Source: Sphingomonadaceae bacterium (GTDB taxonomy: Bacteria > Pseudomonadota > Alphaproteobacteria > Sphingomonadales > Sphingomonadaceae). Taken from it: a stretch of 64,000 bases of DNA. This document shows positions 46,249 through 55,445 of this stretch, one piece after another (positions within the stretch are counted from its first letter, which is position 1; each line of letters starts with the position of its first letter). A model generated the notes under the pieces. It was given only the letters and a program-made list of their open reading frames with translations. It was not told the origin of the DNA and searched no databases. The translations under genes and the position numbers were made by a program. The stretch is taken from contig JANWWL010000005.1 of assembly GCA_025056155.1 (NCBI GenBank), positions 186,001 through 250,000 on the forward strand. Direction: 5' to 3'.

Positions 46249-46905
46249 ATGGCTAACCCCCCGCTCCGGGCCGTCGTCATTCCCGTGACGCCCCTGCAGC
46301 AGAACGCGACGCTCCTGTGGTGCACGAAGACCCGGCGGGGGGCGATCACCGACCCCGGCGGCGACCTCGACCGCCTTCTGGCCGCCGCCCGCACCCATGG
46401 GGTCACGGTCGAGAAGCTCTTAGTGACCCACGGGCATATCGATCATTGCGGCGAGACGGGCGTGCTCGCCCGGCGCCTGGGCGTGCCCATCGAAGGCCCG
46501 CATCCCGAGGACGAGTTCTGGATCCGCATGAACCCGCTCGTGGGCGCCCAGTACGGCGTGCCGGGGGCCGAAGCCTTCACGCCCGACCGTTGGCTGTTCC
46601 ACGGCGACAGGGTGCGGGTGGGCGAGGTCGAGCTCGACGTCTACCACTGCCCCGGACACACGCCGGGCCACGTCGTCTTCCACCACCCGGCCTCGCGGCT
46701 TGCCATCGTGGGCGACGTGCTGTTCCAGGGCTCGATCGGCCGCACCGACTTCCCCCGGGGCGACCATGCGGCGCTCATCCGCTCGATCCGCACGCACCTC
46801 TGGCCTTTGGGCGACGACACGGTCTTCATCCCCGGGCACGGGCCCCCGTCGACCTTCGGGCACGAGCGACGCACCAACCCCTTCGTCGGCGATTTCGTGG
46901 TCTGA
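46249..46905 (+). CDS. MBL-fold metallo-hydrolase (glyoxalase II / YcbL-like)
   Basis: 218 residues from ATG at 46249; ATG at 46240 would add three residues. The dinuclear-zinc motif THGHIDHCGE is present, followed by His in PGHTPGHVVFHH, Asp in VGDVLFQGSIGRTDFP and the C-terminal His in FIPGHGPPSTFG, all as in hydroxyacylglutathione-hydrolase-like YcbL. It may hydrolyse S-D-lactoylglutathione or a related thioester. It converges on the radical SAM gene 14 bases away. Confidence 0.92.
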   Translation: MANPPLRAVVIPVTPLQQNATLLWCTKTRRGAITDPGGDLDRLLAAARTHGVTVEKLLVTHGHIDHCGETGVLARRLGVPIEGPHPEDEFWIRMNPLVGAQYGVPGAEAFTPDRWLFHGDRVRVGEVELDVYHCPGHTPGHVVFHHPASRLAIVGDVLFQGSIGRTDFPRGDHAALIRSIRTHLWPLGDDTVFIPGHGPPSTFGHERRTNPFVGDFVV

Positions 46906-46918
46906 CGGGCGCGACGAC

Positions 46919-47977
46919 CTAGAGCAGACGCGGCTGGCGCGGATCTGCCGGGGGCACGAATTGGCTGGTGTCGAGTGCGGGGAGCGGACGGTCGAGCCCG
47001 CAGCGACGCCGCACGGCCGCAAGCCGTGCCTCGAGCAGCTGGCCCCACGGGCCATCCGCCCGCATCCGATGCCCGAAGCGGGGATCGTTGAGCCGCCCGC
47101 CCCGCATCGCGCGGATGGCGTTCAGCACCCGTTGGGCGCGCGCCGGGCGGTGGTGGTGAAGCCAGGCGGCGAACAGGGGGGCCACCTCGTGGGGCAGGCG
47201 GATGGGGATCGCCGCTGCGGCCACCGCCCCCGCCGCGGCCGCCGCCTCCACGATGGCCTCGAGCTCGTGATCGTTGAGGCCTGGGATCATCGGCGAAGCC
47301 GAGACCACCACCGGAACGCCGGCCTGGGCCAGGCCGCGGATTGCCGCGAGCCGCCGGTGGGGGCCGGGTGCGCGCGGCTCCATGACGCGAGCGAGCGCCG
47401 GATCGAGCGTGGTGAGCGAGATCATCACCCGCGCGAGCCCCCGCCGCGCGAGCGGCCCCAGCAGGTCGAGATCCCTCAAGCAGCGGTCGGACTTGGTGGT
47501 GATGGCCACGGGGTGGCCCGTCTCCCGGCACAGCTCCAGCACGGCCCGCGTGATGCGGAAGCGGCGCTCGATGGGCTGATAGGGGTCGGTGTTGGTGCCC
47601 ATGGCCAGCACGTCCACGCGGTAGCCGGGCCGGGCGAAGGCCCGGCGCAACAGCGCGGGGCCGTCGGGCTTGGCGAAAAGCCGGCTTTCGAAGTCCAGCC
47701 CGGGTGAGAGCCCATGAAACGCGTGGGTGGGCCGAGCGAAACAGTAGATGCACCCGTGCTCGCAACCACGATAGGCGTTGAAGCTGCGGTCGAAGGGGAT
47801 GTCGGGGCTGTCGTTGCGCGTGAGGACCGAGCGCGGCCGCTCGATCACGACCTCGGTGCGCAGCGGCCGCTCGCCCTCGGCGGCCAGCAGCCAATCGCGA
47901 AACTCCCCCGACACCCGCCGCTCGGGATCCCCGAACCGGGCTGAGACGGGGTTGGCCGTGGCCCCACGGCGCGCCAT
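46919..47977 (-). CDS. PA0069-family radical SAM protein (SplB-like)
   Basis: 352 residues. The Fe-S motif is Cys-x3-Cys-x2-Cys in RGCEHGCIYCFARPTH. The preceding SFNAYRGC and following GTNTDPYQPIERR are hallmarks of the PA0069/spore photoproduct lyase-related group. The reaction of this family is not established. ATG at 47977 is chosen because MARRGA fits the family start; an upstream in-frame ATG would add three residues. It is 38 bases downstream of the pyruvate kinase gene. Confidence 0.92.
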   Translation of the reverse strand: MARRGATANPVSARFGDPERRVSGEFRDWLLAAEGERPLRTEVVIERPRSVLTRNDSPDIPFDRSFNAYRGCEHGCIYCFARPTHAFHGLSPGLDFESRLFAKPDGPALLRRAFARPGYRVDVLAMGTNTDPYQPIERRFRITRAVLELCRETGHPVAITTKSDRCLRDLDLLGPLARRGLARVMISLTTLDPALARVMEPRAPGPHRRLAAIRGLAQAGVPVVVSASPMIPGLNDHELEAIVEAAAAAGAVAAAAIPIRLPHEVAPLFAAWLHHHRPARAQRVLNAIRAMRGGRLNDPRFGHRMRADGPWGQLLEARLAAVRRRCGLDRPLPALDTSQFVPPADPRQPRLL

Positions 47978-48015
47978 GGGCGGAACATAAGGCGAACAAA
48001 GGCCGTCCGCAACCC

Positions 48016-49491
48016 TCAGCCCCGCGGGCGATACCGCTCGAGCTCGTCGCCCGCCACCTGCACGACATGCAGCACGTTCGTGCTCCCGGGCGTGCCGAAC
48101 GGCACGCCAGCCAGCAGCACCAACCGGTCGCCCGCCCGCGCCACGCCATGCCGCAACGCCATGCGCTTCGACTTTCCCACCATCTCCTCGAAATCCGCCA
48201 CGTCGCGCGTGTGGACGGCATGCACCCCCCACACCAACCCCAGCCGCCGCGCCGTGGCCAGGATGGGGGTCAGCACCAGAAGCGGCGTGCGGACCCGCTC
48301 GCGCGCGATGCGCCGCGCGGTCGAGCCCGTGCGCGTGAAGCAGACCACGGCCCGGGCGCCCAGCACCTCGTGGATCGTGCGGGCCGCCGCGCACATCGCA
48401 TCGGCCGTCGTCGGCTCGGGCCGGGCGGCGGCGTAGGCCAGTTGGCCGGCATAGGCCTCGTCCCCCTCCACCGCCACGGCGATGGCATCCATCATCGCCA
48501 CCGCCTCGCGCGCGTAACGGCCCACCGCGCTCTCGGCCGAGAGCATCACGGCATCCGCGCCGTCGTAGATGGCGTTGGCCACGTCCGAAACTTCGGCCCG
48601 GGTGGGGACGGGCGAGGTCACCATGGACTCCAGCATCTGGGTCGCCACCACCACCGGCTTGCCGGCGGCGCGCGCCGCTGCCACCAGGGCCTTCTGCACC
48701 CCGGGCACCCGCTCGGGCGGCAGCTCCACCCCCAGATCCCCGCGGGCCACCATGATGCCGTCGGCCAGTTCCAGGATGGGCCCGATGGCGGCCAGGGCCG
48801 CCGGCCGCTCGATCTTGGCCATCAGCGCCGCCCGCCCGCCGATCAGCTTGCGCGCCTCGGCAACGTCTTCGGGCCGTTGCACGAACGACAGGGCGATCCA
48901 GTCGGCCCCAAGCTCGAGCGCTCGGGCCAGGTCCTCGCGGTCCTTAGGGGTCAAGGCCGGCAGCGGCACCACCACGTCGGGCAGGCTCACCCCCTTGGCA
49001 TCCGCAAGCTCGCCCGCGACCTCGACCTCGCACTCGACGGCATCGGGCTCGGCCGAACGCACCCGCAGCCGCACCCGCCCGTCGTCCAACAACAGCCCAT
49101 GACCCGGCCTCAGCACCGCCAGCACCTCGGGGTGGGGCAGCTGAACCCGCGTGGCATCGCCGGGCGCGGGACTGGCGTCCAGCCGGAAGCGCTGCCCCAG
49201 GGCCAGCGCCACCCGCCCCCCCTGAAATCGCCCAATCCGGATCTTGGGGCCCTGCAGGTCGACCAGCACCGTCATGGGCCGGCCCACCTCGGCCTCGAGC
49301 GCGCGCACGGCCGTGATCAGCGCCGCCCGTTCCGCCGCCGTGCCGTGGCTCATGTTGATGCGAAAGGCATCGGCGCCGGCCTCGAAGAGGGCGCGGATCT
49401 GGGCTGGCGTGGCGCTGGCCGGCCCCAGCGTGGCCAGCACCTTCACGTTGCGCCGCCTGGGGGGTCTGTGCGGCTTGGAGCTGGGGGCCAC
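48016..49491 (-). CDS. pyk: Pyruvate kinase
   Basis: 491 residues from GTG at 49491, preceded by GGGAAG; a GTG at 49446 lies closer to the core VKVLATLGPAS. It converts phosphoenolpyruvate and ADP to pyruvate and ATP. Key segments are FRINMSHGTA, DLQGPKIRIG, LMAKIERPAAL with the catalytic Lys, GIMVARGDLGVELP and VVVATQMLESM. The C-terminal domain (VCFTRTGSTARRIA) is complete. It diverges from the DUF1244 gene. Confidence 0.96.
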   Translation of the reverse strand: MAPSSKPHRPPRRRNVKVLATLGPASATPAQIRALFEAGADAFRINMSHGTAAERAALITAVRALEAEVGRPMTVLVDLQGPKIRIGRFQGGRVALALGQRFRLDASPAPGDATRVQLPHPEVLAVLRPGHGLLLDDGRVRLRVRSAEPDAVECEVEVAGELADAKGVSLPDVVVPLPALTPKDREDLARALELGADWIALSFVQRPEDVAEARKLIGGRAALMAKIERPAALAAIGPILELADGIMVARGDLGVELPPERVPGVQKALVAAARAAGKPVVVATQMLESMVTSPVPTRAEVSDVANAIYDGADAVMLSAESAVGRYAREAVAMMDAIAVAVEGDEAYAGQLAYAAARPEPTTADAMCAAARTIHEVLGARAVVCFTRTGSTARRIARERVRTPLLVLTPILATARRLGLVWGVHAVHTRDVADFEEMVGKSKRMALRHGVARAGDRLVLLAGVPFGTPGSTNVLHVVQVAGDELERYRPRG

Positions 49492-49590
49492 GATCGCTTC
49501 CCGTCCCGGCGCCGCTTGGGCGGCCGACGACCGCCGCCTATAGCGAGGACGCGGCGATTCGCACGCCACCGGCCGACGAGGGAGGAGCCC

Positions 49591-49917
49591 ATGCCGCTCG
49601 ACGAGGCGAACCGCGACCGCATCGAAGCCGCCGCCTTCCGCCGCCTGCTGGCCCACCTGCGCGCCCGCGACGACGTGGCCAACGTCACGCTGATGGGCGA
49701 GGCGGGCTTCTGCCGCAACTGCCTGGCCGATTGGCTCGTGGAGGCCGCGCGCGAGGCCGGGGTTTCCCTCGACCGCGACGAAGCGCGCCTCCATGTCTAT
49801 GGCGAGCCCTACGAAGCGTTCCGCGCCCGCCAGCCACCCGCGACACCGGAACAACTGGCCCGGATGGAAGCGAGCCTGGCGGAAAACCGCCGACGAGGCA
49901 CCAACGCGCACGGCTAA
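49591..49917 (+). CDS. DUF1244 domain protein
   Basis: 108 residues with a good ribosome-binding site (GAGGAG) before ATG at 49591. The family signature is AAAFRRLLAHLRARDDVANVTLMGEAGFCRNCLADW, with a conserved Cys-x2-Cys (FCRNCL) that could bind metal, and VYGEPYEAFRA. DUF1244 proteins are small cytoplasmic proteins widespread in proteobacteria with no established role. A small membrane protein gene follows 33 bases later. Confidence 0.88.
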   Translation: MPLDEANRDRIEAAAFRRLLAHLRARDDVANVTLMGEAGFCRNCLADWLVEAAREAGVSLDRDEARLHVYGEPYEAFRARQPPATPEQLARMEASLAENRRRGTNAHG

Positions 49918-49950
49918 ACCTGCCGGCCCCTCGACCGTTGGGGAAGGGGC

Positions 49951-50334
49951 ATGCCCCCCGCCGCCCCAGACACGCCGCCTCCAGGATCCTCCGCCGCGCC
50001 CCCCGCCGCCTCGGCCCCTGCCGCACCGCGGCGGTCGCCGCGCCCCGCCCGCCGACGCCTGCGGCGCCGCGCTGTCGTCGATGCCGTGGTGCTGGCTTTG
50101 GCCGTGGCCGTCCTCCCCTGGTTCGCTCCCGACACCGAGGACGCGCTGCGGTGGACCGCCGCAGCACTCGGCGCGGCGGTGGTCGCCTACGTCGCCCGTC
50201 GCAGCCACGACCTTGCGACCCACGCCCGCGAGCTGCGCCGGCAGAGCGAGCGGTTGGCCGCGCGCGGCGTGCCGCTCGCCGCCTGGCATGCCGGCGCGCG
50301 CCTGCCGCCCTGGCGTGAACGGACCCCGGCCTGA
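49951..50334 (+). CDS. Small hypothetical membrane protein
   Basis: 127 residues preceded by GGGAAGGGG. The first 25 residues are a Pro/Ala/Ser tail, then an Arg-rich block (RRSPRPARRRLRRR) and two hydrophobic segments (VVDAVVLALAVAVLPWF and AAALGAAVVAYVA), ending in a basic helix. The positive block suggests an N-in orientation. I recognise no family. The coding case rests on the ribosome-binding site and the membrane pattern. Confidence 0.6.
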   Translation: MPPAAPDTPPPGSSAAPPAASAPAAPRRSPRPARRRLRRRAVVDAVVLALAVAVLPWFAPDTEDALRWTAAALGAAVVAYVARRSHDLATHARELRRQSERLAARGVPLAAWHAGARLPPWRERTPA

Positions 50335-50552
50335 GCCCCCGATGAGGGCCCCGCGTGGCGCCCGCCGCCCGCGGCAGCCGGCCGCCTCAAAATTGCTCGC
50401 CACGCCCTGCGGGATCGGCTAGACACGCGGCAGCGAGGCGATTCCGGACTGGCCCATCACGTGACGTTCCCCCCCGCCAGTCCCTGCGTTCCCCGGCCAA
50501 GCGCCTCGGCGTGTCCGCTCGCCCGAAAGTCGGGCCCCCGGAAGAGAGACGA
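50335..50552 (+). promoter_or_regulatory. Intergenic region and probable long 5' leader of the cold-shock gene
   Basis: These 218 bases hold no gene that I can support. They include the only room for a promoter of the cold-shock gene and leave a leader that could exceed 100 bases, as is usual for csp mRNAs. CACGTG occurs at 50458-50463. GGAAGAGAG at 50540-50548 is the ribosome-binding site. No specific promoter boxes are convincing. Confidence 0.35.
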
Positions 50553-51230
50553 ATGAGCTACGACGACAAGAAGCGCCGCGGTCGCGGCGAGCGCCGCCGC
50601 GGCGGTTGGGATGATTTCGGCCCGTCGATGGCCGACCTGGGCTTGGGCGGCGAACGCGCCCCCCGCTTCGGGCCTCGCGCGGGCGGCTTAGGCCCCCGAC
50701 CGGCCGGCCGCTTCGCCATGGCCCCCCGCCCCCCCGCCAACATCGTCGGCGAAGGTCGCGGCAAGGTGAAGTTCTTCAACCGCGACAAGGGATTCGGTTT
50801 CGTGGTGCGCGACGACGGCGGGGACGACGTCTTCCTTCACGTCTCGGCCCTGGAACGCGCCGGCCTCGACGATATCGCCGAAGGCCAGCCCATCCGCTTC
50901 CGACTGTCCGAACGCAACGGCCGGATTTCGGCCGTCGACGTGGAGATCGAGGGCGAACGTCTGGAAGTGCGGCCCCGTGGGGCCCGCCCCCGCGGGCCGC
51001 GGCCCGAGCCGGTGACCGACGGCGTCCGGCACGACGGCACGGTCAAGTTCTTCAATGCCGTCAAAGGGTTCGGCTTCATCGCCCGCGACGGCGGGGAAGA
51101 CGTCTTCGTCCACATCTCGGCCGTCGAGCGGGCGGGCCTCACGAGCCTTGCCCCCAACCAGCGCGTGACCTTCGAGCTCGAGACCGACCGCCGCGGCAAG
51201 CCGGCGGCCGTCCGCCTCGCCCTGGCCTAG
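50553..51230 (+). CDS. Double cold-shock domain protein with RG-rich N-terminus
   Basis: 225 residues. Two cold-shock OB-folds are present, about residues 69-135 and 160-225. Both carry the RNP1-type strand (NRDKGFGFVV and NAVKGFGFIA) and RNP2-type strand (VFLHVSAL and VFVHISAV), so both should bind single-stranded RNA or DNA. The N-terminal 60 residues are rich in Arg and Gly and likely disordered, and a similar RPRG linker joins the domains. Tandem-CSD proteins are known in alphaproteobacteria. The stop shares CTAG (51227-51230) with the convergent zinc transporter gene. Confidence 0.93.
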   Translation: MSYDDKKRRGRGERRRGGWDDFGPSMADLGLGGERAPRFGPRAGGLGPRPAGRFAMAPRPPANIVGEGRGKVKFFNRDKGFGFVVRDDGGDDVFLHVSALERAGLDDIAEGQPIRFRLSERNGRISAVDVEIEGERLEVRPRGARPRGPRPEPVTDGVRHDGTVKFFNAVKGFGFIARDGGEDVFVHISAVERAGLTSLAPNQRVTFELETDRRGKPAAVRLALA

Positions 51231-52192
51231 GGCGCGACCTCGCGGGTGACCGGGGAAAGCCGGGCCGACTCCGGCGCGCAAGGGTTGCAGTCGGGCAGGT
51301 CGGTCCGCTCCACCTGCAGCGTCACGTGCTCGAGGCCGAAGCGTCGGCGCAGGCCTTCGCCGGCCGTCCGCAACAGGTCATCCCCGCCGCCCCCGGGCAC
51401 CACCAGGTGCGCAGTGAGCGCCGCTCGTTCGGGCGACAGCGGCCAGACGTGGAGATCGTGCACGGCCGTCACCCCCGGCAGCCCGCGCAGGAAGGTCCGC
51501 ACCTCCTCCACGTCGATCCCCGGCGGGGCGAAATCGAGGGCGTAGGCCAGCGCCTGCCGCGACAGCCGCCACGCCGACACGCAGAGGACCGCCACGAGGG
51601 CCAAGGTGGCCAGTGGATCGACCACCGGCCACCCCCCGAGGGCGATCGCCCCCCCGGCGGCCAGCACGACGCCCGAGACCGCCGCATCCCCCAACAGGTG
51701 CAGCACAGCCGCCCGCCGGTTGAGATCCTGCGCTCGGCCCCGCGCCAGCAGCCAGGCCGAGAGCAGATTGCCCACCACCGCGACCGCGGCCGTGGCCATC
51801 ATGGGTGGCGCCGGCGGGGCCGGGACCCCTTCCGCCAGCCGGCGCGCGGCCTCGAGGCCGAGCCACAGGGCCGCCACCATCAGGGCCAGGCCGTTGCCCA
51901 AGGCCGCCAACACGCCCGCCTTGCCGAAGCCATAGGTGCGCTGGCGGGTCGCCGGACGCGTCATGAGCCAGGCGGCAAGCCCGGCGACCACGAGCCCCGC
52001 CACGTCGGACGCGTTGTGCGCGGCGTCGGCCAGCAGCGCCGCCGAACCGATGGCAAGCCCCACGCCCACCTGCAGCGCGATGACCGCCAGGTTGACAAGA
52101 ATGGCGGCCGCGTAACGCCCCACCTCGGCCGGCCCCGGCACGTGATGCGCGTGAGGGAGATGCGGATGGGCGGGAGGCGACGCCGCAGGCAT
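51227..52192 (-). CDS. Cation diffusion facilitator (CDF) zinc/cobalt exporter
   Basis: 321 residues. The His-rich N-terminus (HPHLPHAHH) precedes six hydrophobic helices. The metal-site motif HNASD in helix 2 and HLLGDAAVS in helix 5 are the CDF transport-site residues. A cytoplasmic C-terminal domain follows (DVEEVRTFLRGLPGVTAVHDLHVWPLS pattern) with a Cys-Pro-Cys-like DCNPCAP tail that could also bind metal. It exports Zn(II) or related ions using the proton gradient. It stands opposite the Rrf2/suf operon. Confidence 0.93.
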   Translation of the reverse strand: MPAASPPAHPHLPHAHHVPGPAEVGRYAAAILVNLAVIALQVGVGLAIGSAALLADAAHNASDVAGLVVAGLAAWLMTRPATRQRTYGFGKAGVLAALGNGLALMVAALWLGLEAARRLAEGVPAPPAPPMMATAAVAVVGNLLSAWLLARGRAQDLNRRAAVLHLLGDAAVSGVVLAAGGAIALGGWPVVDPLATLALVAVLCVSAWRLSRQALAYALDFAPPGIDVEEVRTFLRGLPGVTAVHDLHVWPLSPERAALTAHLVVPGGGGDDLLRTAGEGLRRRFGLEHVTLQVERTDLPDCNPCAPESARLSPVTREVAP

Positions 52193-52318
52193 GCGGCGAT
52201 GCTACGCCACCCTGAGCCGGCCCGGAACCCTTGACGGCGCGCCACCCCTCGCTAATCAGGATGGTAGAGGTCGGATTTCGCCGCACCCGGGCCCCGGCGC
52301 CAACGATGGCCCGACCCG

Positions 52319-52352
52319 CCGGGCGGGCGGCACGGCCGGGCGGGCGGCACGG
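52319..52352. repeat. 17-bp perfect tandem repeat upstream of the rrf2-suf operon
   Basis: The unit CCGGGCGGGCGGCACGG occurs twice in direct tandem (52319-52335, 52336-52352), ending 16 bases before the GTG of the Rrf2 regulator. It lies where a promoter or operator for the suf operon is expected. It may be a binding site for the regulator or only a tandem duplication. Confidence 0.85.
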
Positions 52353-52368
52353 TAGACGGAGCGAGCTT

Positions 52369-52806
52369 GTGCTCAGGCTGTCGAACTTCGCGGACTACGG
52401 CGTCGTCATCATGACGGCGGCAGCCCGCGCGGGCGGACAGCTGGTGGCCGCAAGCCACGTCGCCGGTCAGACCGGCATCCCGGCACCCACCGTGGCGAAG
52501 CTCATGAACCATCTGGCTCGGGCGGGCCTTCTCGTCTCGCACCGTGGGGTGGCGGGCGGGTTCGCGCTGGCCCGGCCGGCCTCGGCCATCACGCTGGCCG
52601 AGATCGTCGAGGCCATCGATGGGCCGATCGCGCTCACGCACTGCTGCGGCCGGCATCCCGAAGGGTGCGATCTGCTCGACCTGTGCAGCGTCCGCCCCCA
52701 CTGGGAGCCCGTCAACCGGGCCGTCCGCCATGCGCTGGCCGGCGTGACGCTGGCCACGCTCGCCCTCCGGCCCGAGGTCCCGACGCCCGAGGAGGCCAGC
52801 GCCTGA
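52369..52806 (+). CDS. Rrf2 family transcriptional regulator of the SUF operon
   Basis: 145 residues from GTG at 52369, with GGAG eight bases upstream. The frame is open upstream but the family begins with the [14 protein letters not shown] helix. It is a winged helix-turn-helix protein ([35 protein letters not shown]). Three Cys in the spacing [16 protein letters not shown] can hold an Fe-S cluster, so it should sense cluster status like IscR or SufR-type regulators. Its stop overlaps the sufB ATG (TGATG), making it the first gene of the operon and a likely autoregulator. Confidence 0.92.
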   Translation: MLRLSNFADYGVVIMTAAARAGGQLVAASHVAGQTGIPAPTVAKLMNHLARAGLLVSHRGVAGGFALARPASAITLAEIVEAIDGPIALTHCCGRHPEGCDLLDLCSVRPHWEPVNRAVRHALAGVTLATLALRPEVPTPEEASA

Positions 52807-54293
52807 TGTCCGCCACGATGCCCGAGCCCGTGCGCAACCCCGAGGCGGCCTCGGCCGTTGAGGAGCTGTCGACCTACCGTTGGGGGTTCACCACGCCCAT
52901 CGAGCAGGAGCTGGCGCCCAAGGGCCTGACGGAAGACACCGTCCGCTTCATCTCGGCCCGCAAGCAAGAGCCCGACTGGCTGCTCGAATGGCGGCTCAAG
53001 GCCTTCCGGATCTGGCAGACGATGGCCGAGCCGCGCTGGGCGCACCTTAGGATCCCGCCCATCGACTATCAGGACGCCCATTACTACGCCGAGCCGCGCC
53101 GGCGCCCGGCGCTCAAGTCGCTGGACGAGCTCGATCCCGAAATCCGCCGCACCTACGAGAAGCTCGGGATCCCGATCGAGGAACAGAAGGTGCTGGCCGG
53201 TGTCGAGGGGGCACGGAAGGTGGCGGTGGATGCCGTCTTCGATTCGGTGTCGGTGGCCACCACGTTCCGCGAGGAGCTCAAGCGGGCGGGAGTCATCTTC
53301 CTGTCCATTTCCGAGGCGGTGCGCGAGTACCCCGACCTCGTGCGCCGGCACCTGGGTTCGGTGGTGCCGGTGCGCGACAATTTCTTCGCCTGCCTCAACT
53401 CGGCGGTCTTCTCGGACGGCACCTTCGTCTACGTGCCCAAGGGGGTGCGCTGTCCGATGGAACTGTCCACCTATTTCCGCATCAACGCGGAGAAGACAGG
53501 CCAGTTCGAGCGCACCCTCATCATCGCCGACGAAGGCAGCTACGTGTCCTATCTCGAGGGCTGCACGGCCCCCATGCGCGACGAGCACCAGCTGCACGCC
53601 GCCGTGGTCGAGCTGGTGGCCGAAGCCGGAGCCGAGATCAAGTATTCGACCGTCCAGAACTGGTATCCGGGCGATCGCGAGGGGCGGGGCGGCATCTTCA
53701 ACTTCGTCACCAAGCGGGCGCTATGCCGGGGCGCCCGCAGCAAGGTGAGCTGGACCCAGGTGGAAACCGGTTCGGCCATCACCTGGAAATATCCCTCGTG
53801 CATCCTGATGGGCGAGGAATCGGTAGGCGAGTTCTATTCGATCGCCGTCACCAACAACCACCAGCAGGCGGACACGGGCACCAAGATGATCCATTTGGGG
53901 CCGCGCACGCGCTCGCGCATCATCTCCAAGGGCATCTCGGCCGGCCGGTCCGACAACACCTATCGCGGCCTGGTGCGCGTGGGGCCCTCGGCCGAAGGTG
54001 CCCGCAACTTCACCCAGTGCGACTCGTTGCTGTTGGGCCCCAATTGCGGCGCCCACACCATCCCCTATATCGAGGTGAAGAACCCCTCGGCCCAGGTGGA
54101 GCACGAGGCCACCACCTCGCGCATCTCGGACGACCAGCTGTTCTACGCCCTGTCCCGCGGCTTGCCGCCCGAGGAGGCGATCGCCCTCATCGTCAACGGT
54201 TTCTGCCGCGACGTGCTGCAGACGCTGCCCATGGAATTCGTGGTCGAGGCGCAGAAGCTCCTGGGCATCAGCCTGGAGGGCAGCGTGGGATGA
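52806..54293 (+). CDS. sufB: Fe-S cluster assembly scaffold protein SufB
   Basis: 495 residues. SufB forms the SufBC2D scaffold on which Fe-S clusters are built. Typical segments are [75 protein letters not shown] and [15 protein letters not shown]. The Cys and Glu residues implicated in sulfur transfer within the core are present (CTAP region and beta-helix). It is translationally coupled to the Rrf2 gene and to the small secreted protein after it. Confidence 0.97.
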   Translation: MSATMPEPVRNPEAASAVEELSTYRWGFTTPIEQELAPKGLTEDTVRFISARKQEPDWLLEWRLKAFRIWQTMAEPRWAHLRIPPIDYQDAHYYAEPRRRPALKSLDELDPEIRRTYEKLGIPIEEQKVLAGVEGARKVAVDAVFDSVSVATTFREELKRAGVIFLSISEAVREYPDLVRRHLGSVVPVRDNFFACLNSAVFSDGTFVYVPKGVRCPMELSTYFRINAEKTGQFERTLIIADEGSYVSYLEGCTAPMRDEHQLHAAVVELVAEAGAEIKYSTVQNWYPGDREGRGGIFNFVTKRALCRGARSKVSWTQVETGSAITWKYPSCILMGEESVGEFYSIAVTNNHQQADTGTKMIHLGPRTRSRIISKGISAGRSDNTYRGLVRVGPSAEGARNFTQCDSLLLGPNCGAHTIPYIEVKNPSAQVEHEATTSRISDDQLFYALSRGLPPEEAIALIVNGFCRDVLQTLPMEFVVEAQKLLGISLEGSVG

Positions 54294-54697
54294 GGCCTCG
54301 GGTCCTCATGGGTCTGCTCTTGGGGCTGGTCGCAACCCCGGGGCTCGCCAACGCGCTGGGGGAGAACGTGCCCCGGCCGGCCATCCCGCTCGCCCTGCAC
54401 GGCGTGTTCGCGACCGATCCCGCCGGGTGTCGCCGCCAGGATCACGACGGGCGGATCGAAATCACGGAACGCGAGGTGCGCTTCTACGAGTCGACCGCTC
54501 GGCCCGATCAGCTGTTGGAGCTCCCTGGGGGTGCGGTCGTCATTTGGGCGGACGTCGAGGGGGAGGACGCGGGCTGGAACGAGCTTCTGGCCTTCCTGCC
54601 GGCCCCGAACGGCGGACTGGTCCGCCTGATCGCGAGCGACGGCCACGCCGGGCCGTCGCGGGTGGACTACGTCCGCTGCCCTGGGGCCCGGAGGTAA
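54290..54697 (+). CDS. Small secreted protein encoded between sufB and sufC
   Basis: 135 residues. ATG at 54290 overlaps the sufB stop (ATGA). A signal peptide of about 21 residues ([18 protein letters not shown]) precedes a mature part with two Cys (Cys47, Cys130) that could form a disulfide in the periplasm. The mature sequence has beta-strand character ([28 protein letters not shown]). I do not recognise a family. Its insertion into the suf operon is odd because Fe-S assembly is cytoplasmic; sufC follows only three bases later, so the gene is cotranslated with the pathway. Confidence 0.8.
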   Translation: MRPRVLMGLLLGLVATPGLANALGENVPRPAIPLALHGVFATDPAGCRRQDHDGRIEITEREVRFYESTARPDQLLELPGGAVVIWADVEGEDAGWNELLAFLPAPNGGLVRLIASDGHAGPSRVDYVRCPGARR

Positions 54698-54700
54698 CCG

Positions 54701-55441
54701 ATGCTCGCGATCCAGGATCTGCACGTGTCGGTCGAGGGCCGGCCGATTCTCAAGGGCCTGTCGCTTGCCATCGGGGCGGGCGAGGTCCATGCGCTGATGG
54801 GCCCCAACGGGGCGGGCAAGTCGACGCTCGCCCACGTGCTGGCCGGCCGCGAGGGCTACGAGGTGACCCGGGGCTCGGTCACCTTCCTGGGCCGGGATCT
54901 GCTGGCGCTGGCCCCGCACGAGCGGGCGGCCGCTGGCCTATTCCTGGGTTTCCAATATCCGGTCGAGATCCCGGGGGTCTCGAACCTCCTTTTCCTGCGC
55001 ACGGCGCTCAACGCCCAACGCAAGGCGCGCGGCGAGCCGGAGGTGCCGGCCAGCGCGTTCCTGAAGCGCGCCCGGGCCGAGGCGGAGGCGCTGGGGCTCG
55101 ACGTCGAGATGCTGAAGCGGGGGGTCAACGTGGGCTTCTCCGGCGGCGAGAAGAAGCGTGCCGAAGCCTGGCAGATGGCCCTGCTGGAGCCGCGGCTTGC
55201 CGTGCTCGATGAAACGGATTCGGGCCTCGACATCGACGCGCTCAAGGTCGTGGCGGCGGCCATCCAGCGCTTCCGCGGCCCCGATCGCGCCGTCCTCCTC
55301 ATCACCCACTACCAACGCGTGTTGGACCATGTGGTGCCCACGCACGTTCACGCCTTCTTGGACGGGCGGATCGCCGAAAGCGGCGGCCCGGAACTCGCCC
55401 GCCGGCTGGAAGCCGAAGGCTATACCCGGATTGCGGCCTGA
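54701..55441 (+). CDS. sufC: Fe-S cluster assembly ATPase SufC
   Basis: 246 residues. SufC is a soluble ABC-type ATPase that drives conformational change in SufBD. Walker A is MGPNGAGKSTLAHVLAG, the family-specific QYPVEIPGVS follows, the signature is GFSGGEKKRAEAWQMA and Walker B is AVLDETDSGLDIDALK with LITHYQRVLD. It is directly followed by sufD. Confidence 0.97.
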   Translation: MLAIQDLHVSVEGRPILKGLSLAIGAGEVHALMGPNGAGKSTLAHVLAGREGYEVTRGSVTFLGRDLLALAPHERAAAGLFLGFQYPVEIPGVSNLLFLRTALNAQRKARGEPEVPASAFLKRARAEAEALGLDVEMLKRGVNVGFSGGEKKRAEAWQMALLEPRLAVLDETDSGLDIDALKVVAAAIQRFRGPDRAVLLITHYQRVLDHVVPTHVHAFLDGRIAESGGPELARRLEAEGYTRIAA

Positions 55442-55445
55442 GGCG

